Assembly: GCF_905171775.1 (NCBI RefSeq)
Contig: NC_053490.1
Coordinates: 89,167,286-89,231,285, forward strand
Origin: Rana temporaria
Lineage: Eukaryota; Chordata; Amphibia; Anura; Ranidae
Reading direction: 5' to 3'
DNA: 64,000 bases
Shown here: piece by piece, positions 20,692-30,461 of the stretch
Numbering within the stretch: position 1 is the stretch's first letter
How the letters are laid out: every line of letters begins with the position of its first letter
Notes under the pieces: model-generated
What the model saw: the letters and a program-made list of their open reading frames with translations, nothing else
The model's database searches: none
Told to the model about the DNA's origin: nothing
Program-made: the position numbers and the translations under genes

Positions 20692-20895
20692 CAGGTGTTC
20701 AAATACTTATTTGCAGCTGTATCATACAAATAAATAGTTAAAAAATCATAAATTGTGATTTCTGGAATTTTTTTTTTTGATTATGTCTCTCACAGTGGAC
20801 ATGCACCTACGATGACAATTTCAGACCCCTCCATGATTTCCAAGTGGGAGAACTTGCAAAATAGCAGGGTGTTCAAATACTTATTTTCCTCACTG
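20692..20895. repeat. right terminal inverted repeat of the Tc1 element
   Basis: Inverted copy of 19289-19493 with both DR sites intact (CAGGTGTTCAAATACTTATT inner; GTGTTCAAATACTTATTTTCC outer). Confidence 0.92.
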
Positions 20896-20897
20896 TA

Positions 20898-21303
20898 TAC
20901 TCCTCTCGCAAGGGAAAAAGCTCCTCTGATTGACTGCTGGAGAAACGTACTCTGCCAGAACCCCTCTGGCGCCAACTGCTGGCCAGGAATGACATTGCAT
21001 CCCTGGACCACAGAATTTTTCTGCACTTGCAAATAATGTGTGTAGCGCCCCCTTACTTTCAGTATGGGCACTACACTAAAGTTAGTGGGGAATGGGAGAG
21101 TTACCTTGCTCCCATTCACTATTTGTTTAAATTTTGGGACTTCTGTCATTCCAGAAATGTCCACTGGGTCAGTCTGTGGTCCAGGGATGCAATGTCATTC
21201 CTGGCCAGCAGTTGGTGCCAGAGGGGTTCTGGCAGAGTATGTTTCTACAGCAGCCAATCAAAGGAGATTTTTCCCTTGCGGGACGTGCTGGAGAGGAGTA
21301 TAT
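20898..21303. repeat. inverted duplication (~110-125 bp arms) abutting the Tc1 element
   Basis: The left arm (20898-21010) carries CTCTGCCAGAACCCCTCTGG and CAACTGCTGGCCAGGAATGA. The right arm (~21170-21303) has the same sequence inverted (TCATTCCTGGCCAGCAGTTG). The arms differ by ~10-15%; the right arm has an extra CCAGCACGTC. The loop contains TGTAGCGCCCCCTTAC and inverted ACTTTAGTGTAGTGCC-like phrases. The Tc1 element inserted exactly at the TA of the left tip. Confidence 0.75.
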
Positions 21304-21314
21304 CTGAAAAATAA

Positions 21315-21491
21315 ATAAAAAAATGACCGAAAATTTCGAAAAAAAAACGTTTTTTTTTTGTTTCTGTTATAAAACATTGTAAATAAGTACGTTTTCTACC
21401 GCGCAATTGTCATTCAAAGTGCAACAGCGCTGAAAGCTAAAAATTGGTCTGGGTGGGAAGGTGTATAAGTGCCCTGTATGGAAGTGGTTAA
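21315..21491. mobile_element. right-end fragment of a CCACTT/TTAA long element
   Basis: Holds GCGCAATTGTCATTCAAAGTG, TGGTCTGGGTGGGAAGG and the terminus GTGCCCTGTATGGAAGTGGTTAA. The left part of the family consensus is missing. Confidence 0.7.
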
Positions 21492-21496
21492 ATAAA

Positions 21497-21682
21497 ACAC
21501 GCCCACATCATCCACATTTGAATTAGGCGGGCTTACGCCGGGCCACATACGCTACGCCGCCTTAACTTAGGGCGCAAGTTCTTTCTGAATACGTAACTTG
21601 CGCCCTAATTTACGGCGGCGTAACGTATCTGAGATACGTTACGCCCGCCGATAGATACACAATTGTATCTGAATCCGGGCCA
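21497..21682. mobile_element. right half of a GGGCCAGATTCACA-family MITE
   Basis: Starts at ACGCCC...TTTGAATTAGGCGGGCTTAC and ends CTGAATCCGGGCCA. Contains the inverted AACTTGCGCCCTAA / TTAGGGCGCAAGTT pair. The left half is absent. Confidence 0.7.
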
Positions 21683-21684
21683 TA

Positions 21685-22435
21685 GTGTCCAAATAAACCT
21701 CAAATGCTGAAGAGGTGTATAACACAATGCAAAATAATCATGGAAAAAAATTCAAATAGTACAAGTGCAAATTACATCTGCTCTGAAACAATCACATCTG
21801 CTGTGAAATATGTAAAATAAGCATGAAATTTAATGCAAAGGTGCATTAGGTAAATTCCAAAGTGTGATGCAAAAATAAAAAGTCCAAAATGTGCAATCGC
21901 AATAAAAAGTGATGTGTGCAGAGTGATGGCTTCTTCAGTGCCTTCTGCTAAGGTAAATGGATGGCCCCTTACCTCACTGCTGTGAGGTTACAACATATAA
22001 GAAAAGCCTGAGTGTATCCAGCGTAGTCAAGCCTGCCTGGATGGTGCCTTGGGTAATTCCTGGATGTGGTCCCTGGTTGTGGGGAGCGGCTGTTACGTCC
22101 GTGGTGTAAAGGGTCTCCGAATGCCGTGCATAGATGATGGCAGGGAAGGTAAAAGGAATCCCAGGATAGTGCAGTATGTTTTAACTACAATTGTGTTTAT
22201 TGTATAAAAAGTATACAAGGTACTCACATTCAAACAGTAAACAAAACATGTGTATCCCCGAGCGCCAAGCTCGCCTGTGTCACTTCCGGTTGCCTCTACG
22301 TCCCTACATGTATCGTCAGCGATCACGTGACTTCATCAGAGAGTGTTATTTGCACTTGTACTATTTGAAGTTTTTTCCATGATTATTTTGCATTGTGTTA
22401 TATACCTCTTCAGCATTTGAGGTTTATTTGGACAC
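21685..22435. mobile_element. 751-bp element with ~95-bp terminal inverted repeats, TA flanks
   Basis: GTGTCCAAATAAACCTCAAA at the left recurs inverted at the right end (TTTGAGGTTTATTTGGACAC). The match continues for ~90 bp through TAACACAATGCAAAATAATC and CAAATAGTACAAGTGCAAAT. TA stands outside both ends (21683-21684, 22436-22437). The interior includes GATCACGTGACTTCATCAGA, a phrase common in frog repeats. No coding frame. Confidence 0.75.
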
Positions 22436-22437
22436 TA

Positions 22438-23700
22438 TATTGTTTGGCACGTTACTTCGTTTGCCACTTGCACAATATTTTGCACTTTGCACTTATTATT
22501 ACTGCTTTTATGCTTGTGTGTTTTTATACTTTTGCATATAAATTTATCAACAGCTCAGCACTACTTTTTATATTCAAATCTCAAACAATACTTTCCAAGG
22601 TATCTTTTTGAACTATCCAACCCATCTCCCTATGGAAATTGGGAGAAAAGGAGGATTTGGCAGTCCAAATCAGAAAAGCAGCCTAGGATGACAATGCTCC
22701 AATTATACAGTACAGTAAGGGACATTGTCCCCTATGGACAGGAAGTGAGTGTAGCCAGGTGCTCGATTACAGAAACATGGAGACGACGACCTTGTACTCT
22801 TTACCATCAGTTTTACTTTCACTTTCTTCTACTATGCTGATGTTGTGTTGCACTATCCCCTCCAGTCAGCAGAGGGGAGGGGGGGGGGGATCTATAGCCA
22901 GGAAAGCCTGTGGATTTCTACGCAGAATTTTGAGAATCATGGGAATTGAAGTCTGAGACATCAACCATAACATGCTTTATGGTTTCATGGAATAGCTTTT
23001 ACCAGACTGCACACAAATTATCTTCCTTTTGGCAGCATGGAAGTTCATGTGAACACATAAGCCTGTGTGCACACATTTCTGTGGGAGCCCAGACTGGCAG
23101 GGACCAGAACTTGATGCCTGATAACAGTGACACTGGACTGTAGCGCTAAAATCAATCTCGCCCTTGCTGCATTGAGGCTGGAGCAAACTCTCACTCTCTC
23201 CTCCCTCATTTCTGAGCACGGTAGCCTTCTACGGAGAGGAGAGAAATATCAGGGGTCTAAACAGACACCCAACATCTCACTTTTTAGACAGAGAAAGAGA
23301 TTGAGGACACTGATTCCCCAATCCTTTCTCTACAGCCTCAGCTGGTGAGCGGATGAACAGGAAGTGCTCTGCACAGAGACTCCCTGTTCATTGACAAACT
23401 GAAACATAGAAAACACAGGGAGGGCCACAAGGTAATTGGTTCAAGTAATTGCGCCCATCCCTGCTGCTTTGGGCCCCCCGTTGAACTTATGGGGCCTGGG
23501 CCCTGTACATTAGGGCAGGTGTTACTCCCTTATCATGCACACTGCCACTTGTGGCAATAGAATATAAGTGCATTTTCCCACCCTGAAGCCATAGCTGCTG
23601 CATACAGCCTCCCATACAAATCAATTACAGGATGCAGCTGTACTTGAGTATACTGTATGTAAGTACTTGCATAAAAATGAGCACGGACAAACGCCTCTAG
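22438..23700. other. intergenic DNA, no gene recognised
   Basis: Holds a short G-run at 22878, several 60-117 codon chance frames without domains, and no clear repeat termini. The phrase TTGGGCCCCCCGTTGAAC..GGGGCCTGGGCCC at 23470-23505 is typical of old hAT-like repeats but incomplete. Confidence 0.4.
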
Positions 23701-23751
23701 ATGCAAACTGTCTACATCCAGGGGCGCACACCTATGTACATGTTTTTAAAT

Positions 23752-23990
23752 CCTATTTTTTCTTCCGTCTGCGGATCGGATGAACACGGACATACGGTTC
23801 ACCGTATGTCCGTGTTCATCCGATCCCCCCATAGGGGAGAGCGGAAGAAAGACAGGGCGGTCCCTGCACAGTGTGCGGGGACCGCCCTGTCAGCCGACGG
23901 CTCAGCAGGGATTTTACGGAGGATCCCCGCTGAGCTTTACGGACACACGGAGGCGGATCATTACTGATCCGCCCCGTGTGAAAGTGCCCT
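23752..23990. mobile_element. right half of a TA-family MITE with perfect internal hairpin
   Basis: CGGATCGGATGAACACGGAC at 23773 is followed by its inverted copy (GTCCGTGTTCATCCGATC), and the segment ends GTGTGAAAGTGCCCTA, the family terminus. The left terminus is lost or beyond recognition. The next MITE begins at the same TA. Confidence 0.55.
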
Positions 23991-23991
23991 A

Positions 23992-24227
23992 AGGCCTGAT
24001 TCACACAGGTTGCAATTGATGCATATTCAAGGTGCATTTTGTGTTTTTCAATACATATTTTTGATTCATATAAGTCTATGGAACCAAAAAAGAGAAAAAA
24101 ATCCCAGGCCCCCTCCATAAAATGCATATATATGAACTTCACCCATAGGGAACCATGTTGAATGGACTGTAGTGTGTTTCTGAAAAACTGAAAACGCACA
24201 AAAAAATACATAGGTGTGAACCAGGCC
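23992..24227. mobile_element. TA-flanked MITE (AGGCCTGATTCACAC)
   Basis: Ends AGGCCTGATTCACACAGG and GGTGTGAACCAGGCC with TA at 23990-23991 and 24228-24229. The short interior is AT-rich. Confidence 0.75.
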
Positions 24228-24235
24228 TAAGTTAG

Positions 24236-24267
24236 TGTGTGTGTGTGGGGGGGGGGGGGGGGGGGGT
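24236..24267. repeat. (GT)n followed by a poly-G tract
   Basis: TGTGTGTGTG followed by about 20 G residues. Confidence 0.9.
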
Positions 24268-24295
24268 GCATCAGCATTACCGATCACAATATTAT

Positions 24296-24768
24296 TCAAA
24301 GCGGGGGTTCACCCCCAAAAAAATGTTTTAACATTACATTCAGCCGAGTTGTCAGAATGACATTAGGCTGTTTTTTTTTATTTCATTGCCGTACATACCG
24401 TATTTTCACTGCCGCTTCCGGGTATGTAATCTGCGGGACTGGGCGTTCCTAATTGATTGACAGCCTTCCGACCGGCGCATACAGCGCGTCACGAGTTGCC
24501 GAAAGAAGCCGGACTGCGAGTCGGCTCTATACGGCGCCTGCGCACCGACGTTCGGCTTCTTTCGGCAACTCGTAACGCGCTGTATGCGCCGGTCGGAAGG
24601 ATGTCAATCAATTAGGAACGCCCAGTCCCGCAGATTACATACCCGGAAGCGGTGGTGAAAATACGGTATGTACAGCAATGAAATAAAAAAAACAGCCTAA
24701 TGTCATTCTGACAACTCGGCTGAATGTAATGTTAAAAAATTTTTTTTTTGGGTGAACCCCCGCTTTAA
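24296..24768. mobile_element. hairpin MITE, TTAA family
   Basis: Left TCAAAGCGGGGGTTCACCCC (TTAA mutated to TCAA); right GGGTGAACCCCCGCTTTAA. The arms are near-perfect inverted copies over ~200 bp each (ACATTCAGCCGAGTTGTCAG and inverse; ACATACCGTATTTTCA and inverse), with the family core GATTGACAGCCTTCCGACCG and GGCGCCTGCGCACCGACG at the centre. Confidence 0.88.
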
Positions 24769-25002
24769 GTACTATCTCTTGTTGCTTGTCATAAATAAAA
24801 AATATTGCTCCAGGGACCCCAATATGAAACACAAAGCCTCATCAGCCTAGATCAAATAGTCTCAGGCTATCAGGAGTATTATGGTTTGCTGCAAGCAAAG
24901 TCTTATTTTGAATCAGGTAGAATCTAGTAGATTTGCAGGGAGATAAGAGGATCAGCAAGACACAACATTGTGTAGCAGCACTAAGCACAAATGAAGGCCT
25001 GC

Positions 25003-25075
25003 TTAACCACTTGCTTGCCAGTACAATTCTATAATTTTTCAAACACATGTTAATATGAGTATTTTTTGCTAGAAA
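25003..25075. mobile_element. left-end stub of a CCACTT/TTAA element
   Basis: TTAACCACTTGCTTGCCAGT matches the left terminus of the long elements at 33.8 and 36.2 kb, but sequence similarity is lost after ~70 bp. Confidence 0.5.
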
Positions 25076-25081
25076 TTTACT

Positions 25082-25581
25082 TTAAAGGAGTTTTAAAGGA
25101 AAAAAATGTTTTGCCTAAAATGAATGTCTGCAAGGTAGACAGACAGAATAGTGCAATGATTCTGTTAAAAAACTAGTAAATACCTATTAAATTCCTTCAT
25201 CTATATCACCTCCGGCGTTCTAGTTTCTGTTCTCTCATTCGCTTCCTGGTTTGCGGCGCTCGTTCATGTAAGAACTACATTTCCCAGTATGCATTGCGGC
25301 ACGCCCAGTAATTCACACCTCCTTGAAGTCTCTAACACGTAGAGAGCGTCCTGCCACACAGATGTAGTTCCCAGGAGGGGGCGAGCATGTCACTGACCAC
25401 CGCAGTAAAGCCTCCCTTCACGGTGGTCAGTAACAATCAAACAAGCAGGAAGTGAACAGAACAGAGAAAAAATAGAGCAACTTCTGAGCAAAAACGAACA
25501 ACAAGGAAGTGAAAAGAGGAATGTCTGCAGGTAAAGGATGCTTATTATGAAAAAAAAAAAATTCCTTTACAACCCCTTTAA
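25082..25581. mobile_element. TTAA element with AAAGGAGTTTTAAAGG / CCTTTACAACCCC ends
   Basis: TTAA at 25082-25085 and 25578-25581. The ends resemble those of the element at 5134-6142 (AAAGGGGTTGTAAACC / ACCTTTACAACTCC). The interior has diverged inverted blocks around TTCACTTCCTG and CAGGAAGTGAAC. Confidence 0.65.
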
Positions 25582-25729
25582 CCCCCCCAAAATGTTACAT
25601 ATTTTCTGAACGCAAAAGCCCTGTGGAATAGAATTGTGGCAGTTGCAATTTTTTTATGTTGCACAGTATTTGCACAACTGCTTATGAAATGCTTATTTTT
25701 AGGTAAAAATACACTAAAATTAATATTCT

Positions 25730-26014
25730 TAAGTCGGCCACAGATGGATCAAAATGTATCCGGTTCAGCAGGGACTGGCAGAATTTTGATCTATCTATGG
25801 TCAGGCTGGTTGTTCAGAAGTGGACATTTCAATCCACTTCTGTATAACCAGCCTGTTGGAAAATGTTTGCTTAATCAGTGCTCCTGGCTATAGTATTCTG
25901 ACGGTGGGGGAATTACCCCATCCACATCAAGTGTGTACATGGAGAAAATTATTTATTTTCTGTTGTTCAACCCACTGGTTGAACGATAGAAAATGAAGCA
26001 TGTATGGCCGGCCT
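25730..26014. mobile_element. MITE with AAGTCGGCCACAGATGG / CATGTATGGCCGGCCTT ends
   Basis: The inverted ends are AGTCGGCCACA(G)ATG and CATGTATGGCCGGCCT, and the middle has inverted TTCAGAAGTGGACATTTC / CAATCCACTTCTG blocks. Its right edge coincides with the left edge of the next TA-family element at CCTTAAGG. Confidence 0.6.
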
Positions 26015-26016
26015 TA

Positions 26017-26440
26017 AGGCTCGTACACACGATATGATTGTTGGCAGCAGATTGTCTGACAGACTGTTGTCCTAAAAACTTACCGTTAGTACGCTCCTTT
26101 TGACAATTTTTGTTCAACTTTCAGCCAACAAATATTGCATGACAGGCTAGTAAATTTTCGGGGGGCAATGGCTGCATGTCTGATTTTCGTATGGTCAGTA
26201 CACAAATCCGTCGCACAAAAGTACAGACACATATGCTCGGAACAATGCTCACCAAATTAGCAAAAGGGGCCCAAAGGATGGCGCCCAAGAGCTGAAATTC
26301 CTTGTAGTATGTCACTACGTTCGTGTTTGTAGCACGACAATTGTGTAATGTTAGTATGCAAGACAAGATCATGGAACACGCCCTTTTGACAAAAATCAGA
26401 CGCTCAGTTGGCCAACAATCGTACCGTGTGTACCAGGCTT
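26017..26440. mobile_element. TA-flanked hairpin MITE (GTACACACGAT family)
   Basis: Ends AGGCTCGTACACACGATATG and ATCGTACCGTGTGTACCAGGCTT between TA at 26015-26016 and 26441-26442. Confidence 0.75.
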
Positions 26441-26512
26441 TAATGTTTTGGCTTTAGGTATACTTTAAATAATAATCTATAGCTGCCTACATATCAAAAA
26501 AACAAAAAAACC

Positions 26513-26523
26513 TATATATACAG

Positions 26524-26552
<29 letters not shown>
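26513..26552. repeat. (TA)n microsatellite
   Basis: Alternating TATATA for about 40 bp. Confidence 0.95.
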
Positions 26553-26555
<3 letters not shown>

Positions 26556-26874
26556 TTTATTAAAAACATTAAAAGGACTACAGACCCCCTTTAAATTCTT
26601 GAAACGTGTATTTCAGCAGTCATACAAGTCAATGTTCATGCAGTCAGCATTACAGCAGTAATCAGCTTTTGACAGATTCATGGCTCACTTCTTTTAATTA
26701 CAGCTGTGAAGAGACATGCTGCGTGTGATTCATTGTAGTGAGCTAATACCGTACTGAGGATATTTATGGGGTCTGATACATGTTAAAAGCACGACTCTCC
26801 CCAGGATGTTATGTCATATAAATTGTGTAAAGCAAATATGTAAATGAAACCATAGTATACTATATATACTTACT

Positions 26875-27599
26875 GGGGCAGATCCACATACCTACGCTGC
26901 GCCCGGCGCAGATGTCAGATACGCTACGCCGCTGTAACTTACTTTGACTTGGTTTGAATCCTCAATGAATTTGCGCCGTAAGTTACGGCGGTGTAGTGTA
27001 TCTCTCGCGGCGTAAGGGCGCGGAATTCAAATTGGGCGGGTAGGGGGCGTGTTTCATTTAAATGAAGCGCGTCCCTGTGCCAAACGAACTGTGCATGCCC
27101 CGTCCGTCAAAACTCCCAGGGTGCATTGCTCCAAATGACGTCGCAAGGACGTCATTGTTTTCGACGTGTACGTAAATGGCGTCCAGCCCCATTCACGGAC
27201 GACTTACGCAAACGATGTAAAATTTTCAAAATTATACGCGGGAACGACGGCCATACTTAACATTGAGTATGCCACCAGATAGCAGCTTTAACTATACACC
27301 GGAAAAAGCCAAACGGAAACGACGTAAAAAAATGCGATGGCCGCTCGCACGTTCGTGGATCGTCAGAAATAGCTAATTTGCATACTCGATGCGGATTACG
27401 ACGGGAACGCCACCTAAAGGACGTCGAAAAATTGCATCTAAGATCCGAAGGCGTACGAAGATGTACGCCTGTCGGATCTAACCCAGATGCCGTCGTATCT
27501 TGTTTTGAGGATTCAAAACAAAGATACGACGCGAGAATTTTGAAATTACGCCGGCATATCAATAGATACGCCGGCGTACTTTCTTTGTGGATCTACCCC
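26875..27599. mobile_element. complete GGGGCAGATCCACA-type MITE, 725 bp
   Basis: Inverted ends GGGGCAGATCCACATACC and TGTGGATCTACCCC. ACT stands on both sides (26872-26874, 27600-27602), a possible 3-bp duplication. Contains the paired CAAGATACGACGGC-type blocks and GGCGTACGAAGATGTACGCC seen in the copies at 48.6 and 54.3 kb. Open frames on both strands are repeat translations. Confidence 0.78.
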
Positions 27600-27604
27600 A
27601 CTGT

Positions 27605-28164
27605 GTATACAATATACATTAGACTTTCAGCAGTACAGCTGAAACTTCTAATTTCCTTAGGTGAACACCATACAAATTTTGCATTTTTAGGTGCCTTTGT
27701 TGCAAAAAATGTAAGGCACCTTGTAGCGGAAAAGATATATCACTTACCAGTCCTGACACCCATGCCTCTGACCTGCACTCTCTTGCAGTGCTAAGTCAAC
27801 CAAAAAATAAATTGAATTGAACACTTTTGGGTATCAGAGGCCTGCATGATCAATTGAGTTCTGTGGTGTCCCCAGCCAGCCGATACATCACTACTGTGTC
27901 CCCGCAGAGTCGTTTGACTCTATAGCAAAGTTTTCTTTTTATGTGGACCCTGGTGGGTTAACTCATCATTGGTGTCTTATATATTTTGGATACTCCAACA
28001 GTAAGCCATAAATCCTAACTCTGTTCCTGCCCAGCAGTGACTTGTCTTTATTACATGAAGCTCCTACGCAGAGGCAAAGTTTAACACTGGATTACTGTAC
28101 AGATATGGAAGAAATATATAAAAATACAAAAAAACAAAAGCAAGATCTAAGTAAGAAAACGTAT
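27605..28164. other. intergenic DNA, no gene seen
   Basis: No family recognised. A GGTTAACTCATCATT..GTGGACCCTGG segment near 27940-27990 shows no partner. Confidence 0.4.
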
Positions 28165-28263
28165 GCCTCAGGGCCGGGGCTTGACTATTTTGTGCCCTAA
28201 GGATGTCGTTAGTCTTGCCTAGGGCCACGCTGGTGACTACAATAGGATCAGAGAGTGGACTCA

Positions 28264-28520
28264 CTGGGGCATGGTGCCTGCCTCCTCCACTGTCCTCAAG
28301 CCTGCCTCCTCCGCCTCCCCAGCTGTCCTCGTGCCCACCACCTCTGCCTCCCCAGCTGTCCTTGTGCCCACCTCCTCTGCCTCCCCAGCTGTCCCCATGC
28401 CCGCCTCCTATACCTCCCCAGCTGTCCTCGTGCCCGCCTCCTCTGTTGTCCTTGTGCCCGCCTCCTCCACTGTTTTTGTGCCTGCCTCCTCCGCTGTCCT
28501 TGTGCCCTCCTCACAGGCTG
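28264..28520. repeat. ~27-33 bp minisatellite, block 1
   Basis: Units of CCTCCCCAGCTGTCCTCGTG plus CCCACCTCCTCTG, about eight copies with variations. Confidence 0.9.
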
Positions 28521-28671
28521 AGTTGCTGCTGACCTCCCCTGGAGCAGCCGTGACAGATGTTCTCCATGTCTGCTGTGCAGTGTGTCGTTAGTCATGCCTA
28601 GGGCCACGTGGGTGACTACAACAGGATCAGAGAGTGGACTCACTGGGGCAGAAGCTATGTCCAGAGACATG

Positions 28672-28940
28672 GTGCCCACCTACTCTGCTGTTCTCGTGCC
28701 CGCCTCCTTTGCCTCCCCAGCTGTCCTTATGCCCGCCTTCTCTGCCTCCCCAGCTGTCCTCATGCCTGCCTGCTCCACTGTTCTCGTGCCCACCTCCTTT
28801 GCCTCCCCAGCTGCCCTTGTGCCCGCCTCCTCTGCCTCCCCAGCTGTCCTCATGCCCACCTGCTCCACTGTCCTTGTGCTCACCTCCTCCTTCTCCTACA
28901 CTATCCTTATGCCCTCCTCACAGGCTCAGCTGCTGCTGAC
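28672..28940. repeat. ~27-33 bp minisatellite, block 2
   Basis: Same unit as 28264-28520, in the second copy of the internal duplication. Confidence 0.9.
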
Positions 28941-29142
28941 CTCCTCTGCAGTAGTCGTGACAGATGTTTTCCACACCTACGACTTTCTCTGGAAAGTCAG
29001 TCAGTGTCCCAGCCTTGTGTAGGTCCCCTTGTGTTCCCGGCCATGCTAATGGGGAAGTCAGCGGCCGTGGCTGAGCCCCCTAGGCAGCAGTGCGCCCTAG
29101 GCGGCTGCCTAGTTTGCCTAGCGAGAGCGCTGGCCCTGCCTC

Positions 29143-29975
29143 TTGTATTTAGACAATATTCGCTTATCCAGGAAATCAGCTTTAAGTCTATTCAAAAATT
29201 AAGTTTTCAGTGTTTATGCCATCTTTTCATGGAGCATTCTACCCTGGTCATCATGTTTTTGTTTTATACTGGTAGTCATAGTCATGTGTCTTCGCACTAA
29301 ATTTTTGGCCCACTTCTATGAATTCTGGTAGAAGGAGATTGTTGGATTTATGATTCGCCTTAGCAAAGTGTAGCTCAAACAGGAAGAGAGATTTTGCAGC
29401 ACTGCATTTATAAGTGAATGTAAATCTATGTGTAAATGTAACTGTTATAGGATATACGGTATGTATTATGTTTCCATTTCATCTGAGTCTGGCTTCTCAT
29501 TCATTGCTGCATACATATGATAGTTTGTTTCCATGTTAACATTCTTCAGCCTAGTTCTGTAACAAATAAATGAAGGTCACAGTTTATTTTATTACATTTC
29601 ACACAGTTCACGACAGCTTGACTTTATCTGAGGAAGAATGCTGCTACTAATATTACTAATTGCACATTGCACTGTCCCAAATATAAGGGTTCATTTACAT
29701 CTGTACAGTGCATTAAAGTAGAAGAAATGCCTAGCACTATCTATTCTTAAACGGTTTTCCGCCTCTTGTACTTGTATTTTTAATTTCGACGTAAAGTCCA
29801 CTTTTTAATTTGTGCCTACAGGTAAGCCTATAATAAGGCTTACCTGTAGGTACAGTAAATATCTCCTGAACTTACATTGTTTAGGAAATATTCACATAGG
29901 ATGCAGCCGGTGACGTCACCAGCACATGCACTCTGAAGGGACGGCATACCCAGCACATGCACAGGAGTGACATCT
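29143..29975. other. intergenic DNA, no gene seen
   Basis: AT-rich. One hairpin (TTGTGCCTACAGGTAAGCC and GGCTTACCTGTAGGTACAG) lies at 29810-29856. Confidence 0.45.
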
Positions 29976-29977
29976 TA

Positions 29978-30459
29978 GGCCCCGTACACACGACCAAACA
30001 TGTTTGCTGAAACTGATCCGCGGACCAGTTTCAGCATACATGTTTGGTCGTGTGTAGGCGCGAGCGGGCCGAATTCCAGCAAACATTTGCCCGCCGGGCC
30101 TTTTCCCAGCAGACAAATATTCCTGGACGTGTTTTAAAACCGTCCGCTGGAATCCTGCCCACTCGGACATGTACGGTCGTCAGTACAGACCTACCGTACA
30201 TGTCCGAGCGCCCGCCGTCCCTCGCATACGTCGAATGACTTTGACGCATGCGTGGAAGCCTTTAAATGGCAGGCCCGCCCACGTCGCCGCGTCATCGCCG
30301 CGTCATCGTCGCGGACACGCCCCGCGTATTGTTTACGCGCGGACTTCTGTACGATGGTTAGTACAGCCATCGTACAGAAGCCCTCTGGCAGACATGTACG
30401 GTGAAAACGGTCCGACGGACCGGTTTCATCGTACATGTTTGCTCGTTAGTACCCGGCCT
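29978..30459. mobile_element. TA-flanked hairpin MITE (GTACACACGACC family)
   Basis: Ends GGCCCCGTACACACGACC and GTTAGTACCCGGCCT with TA at 29976-29977 and 30460-30461. Internal inverted pairs include ACATGTACGGTCGTCAGTAC near 30170 and CGATGGTTAGTACAGCCATCG near 30352. Frames read MYDETGP... on several strands, all from the palindromes. Confidence 0.75.
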
Positions 30460-30461
30460 TA

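Larger units (their letters stand above)
19289..20895 (-). mobile_element. complete Tc1-type transposon, 1,607 bp, TA duplications
   Basis: Begins and ends with CAGTGAGGAAAATAAGTA, flanked by TA at 19287-19288 and 20896-20897. The terminal inverted repeats (19289-19493 and 20692-20895) are about 97% identical and have IR/DR architecture: an outer and an inner AAATAAGTATTTGAACAC direct repeat in each arm. The left outer repeat carries two changes (TAAGTACTTAAACAC), so transposase binding there may be weakened. The single gene inside is an intact transposase. Similar elements are known from teleost fish and ranid frogs, which has been attributed to horizontal transfer. Confidence 0.95.
28170..29137. 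mobile_element. AGGGCCGG-ended element with internal minisatellites
   Basis: Left end AGGGCCGGGGCTTGAC; right end AGCGCTGGCCCT; GCCTC on each side (28165-28169, 29138-29142). A segment containing CCTAGGGCCACG(C/T)GGTG and GGATCAGAGAGTGGACTCAC occurs at both 28217 and 28602, showing an internal ~385-bp duplication. Hydrophobic or Arg/Pro-rich frames of up to 230 codons are minisatellite translations. Confidence 0.6.

Noticed and set aside
18487..21303. One large LTR retrotransposon with the Tc1 element in its middle
   Set aside because: The TGTAGCGC phrases at both ends are suggestive, but no LTR pair, primer-binding site or pol motif could be found.
27378..27794. 138-codon frame as a novel gene
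   Set aside because: Its first half lies in a GGGGCAGATCC-family MITE, and the same frame pieces recur in other copies (54286-54522).
28608..29300. 230-codon Cys/Leu/Pro-rich frame
   Set aside because: It translates a minisatellite and runs beyond the element into unrelated DNA.
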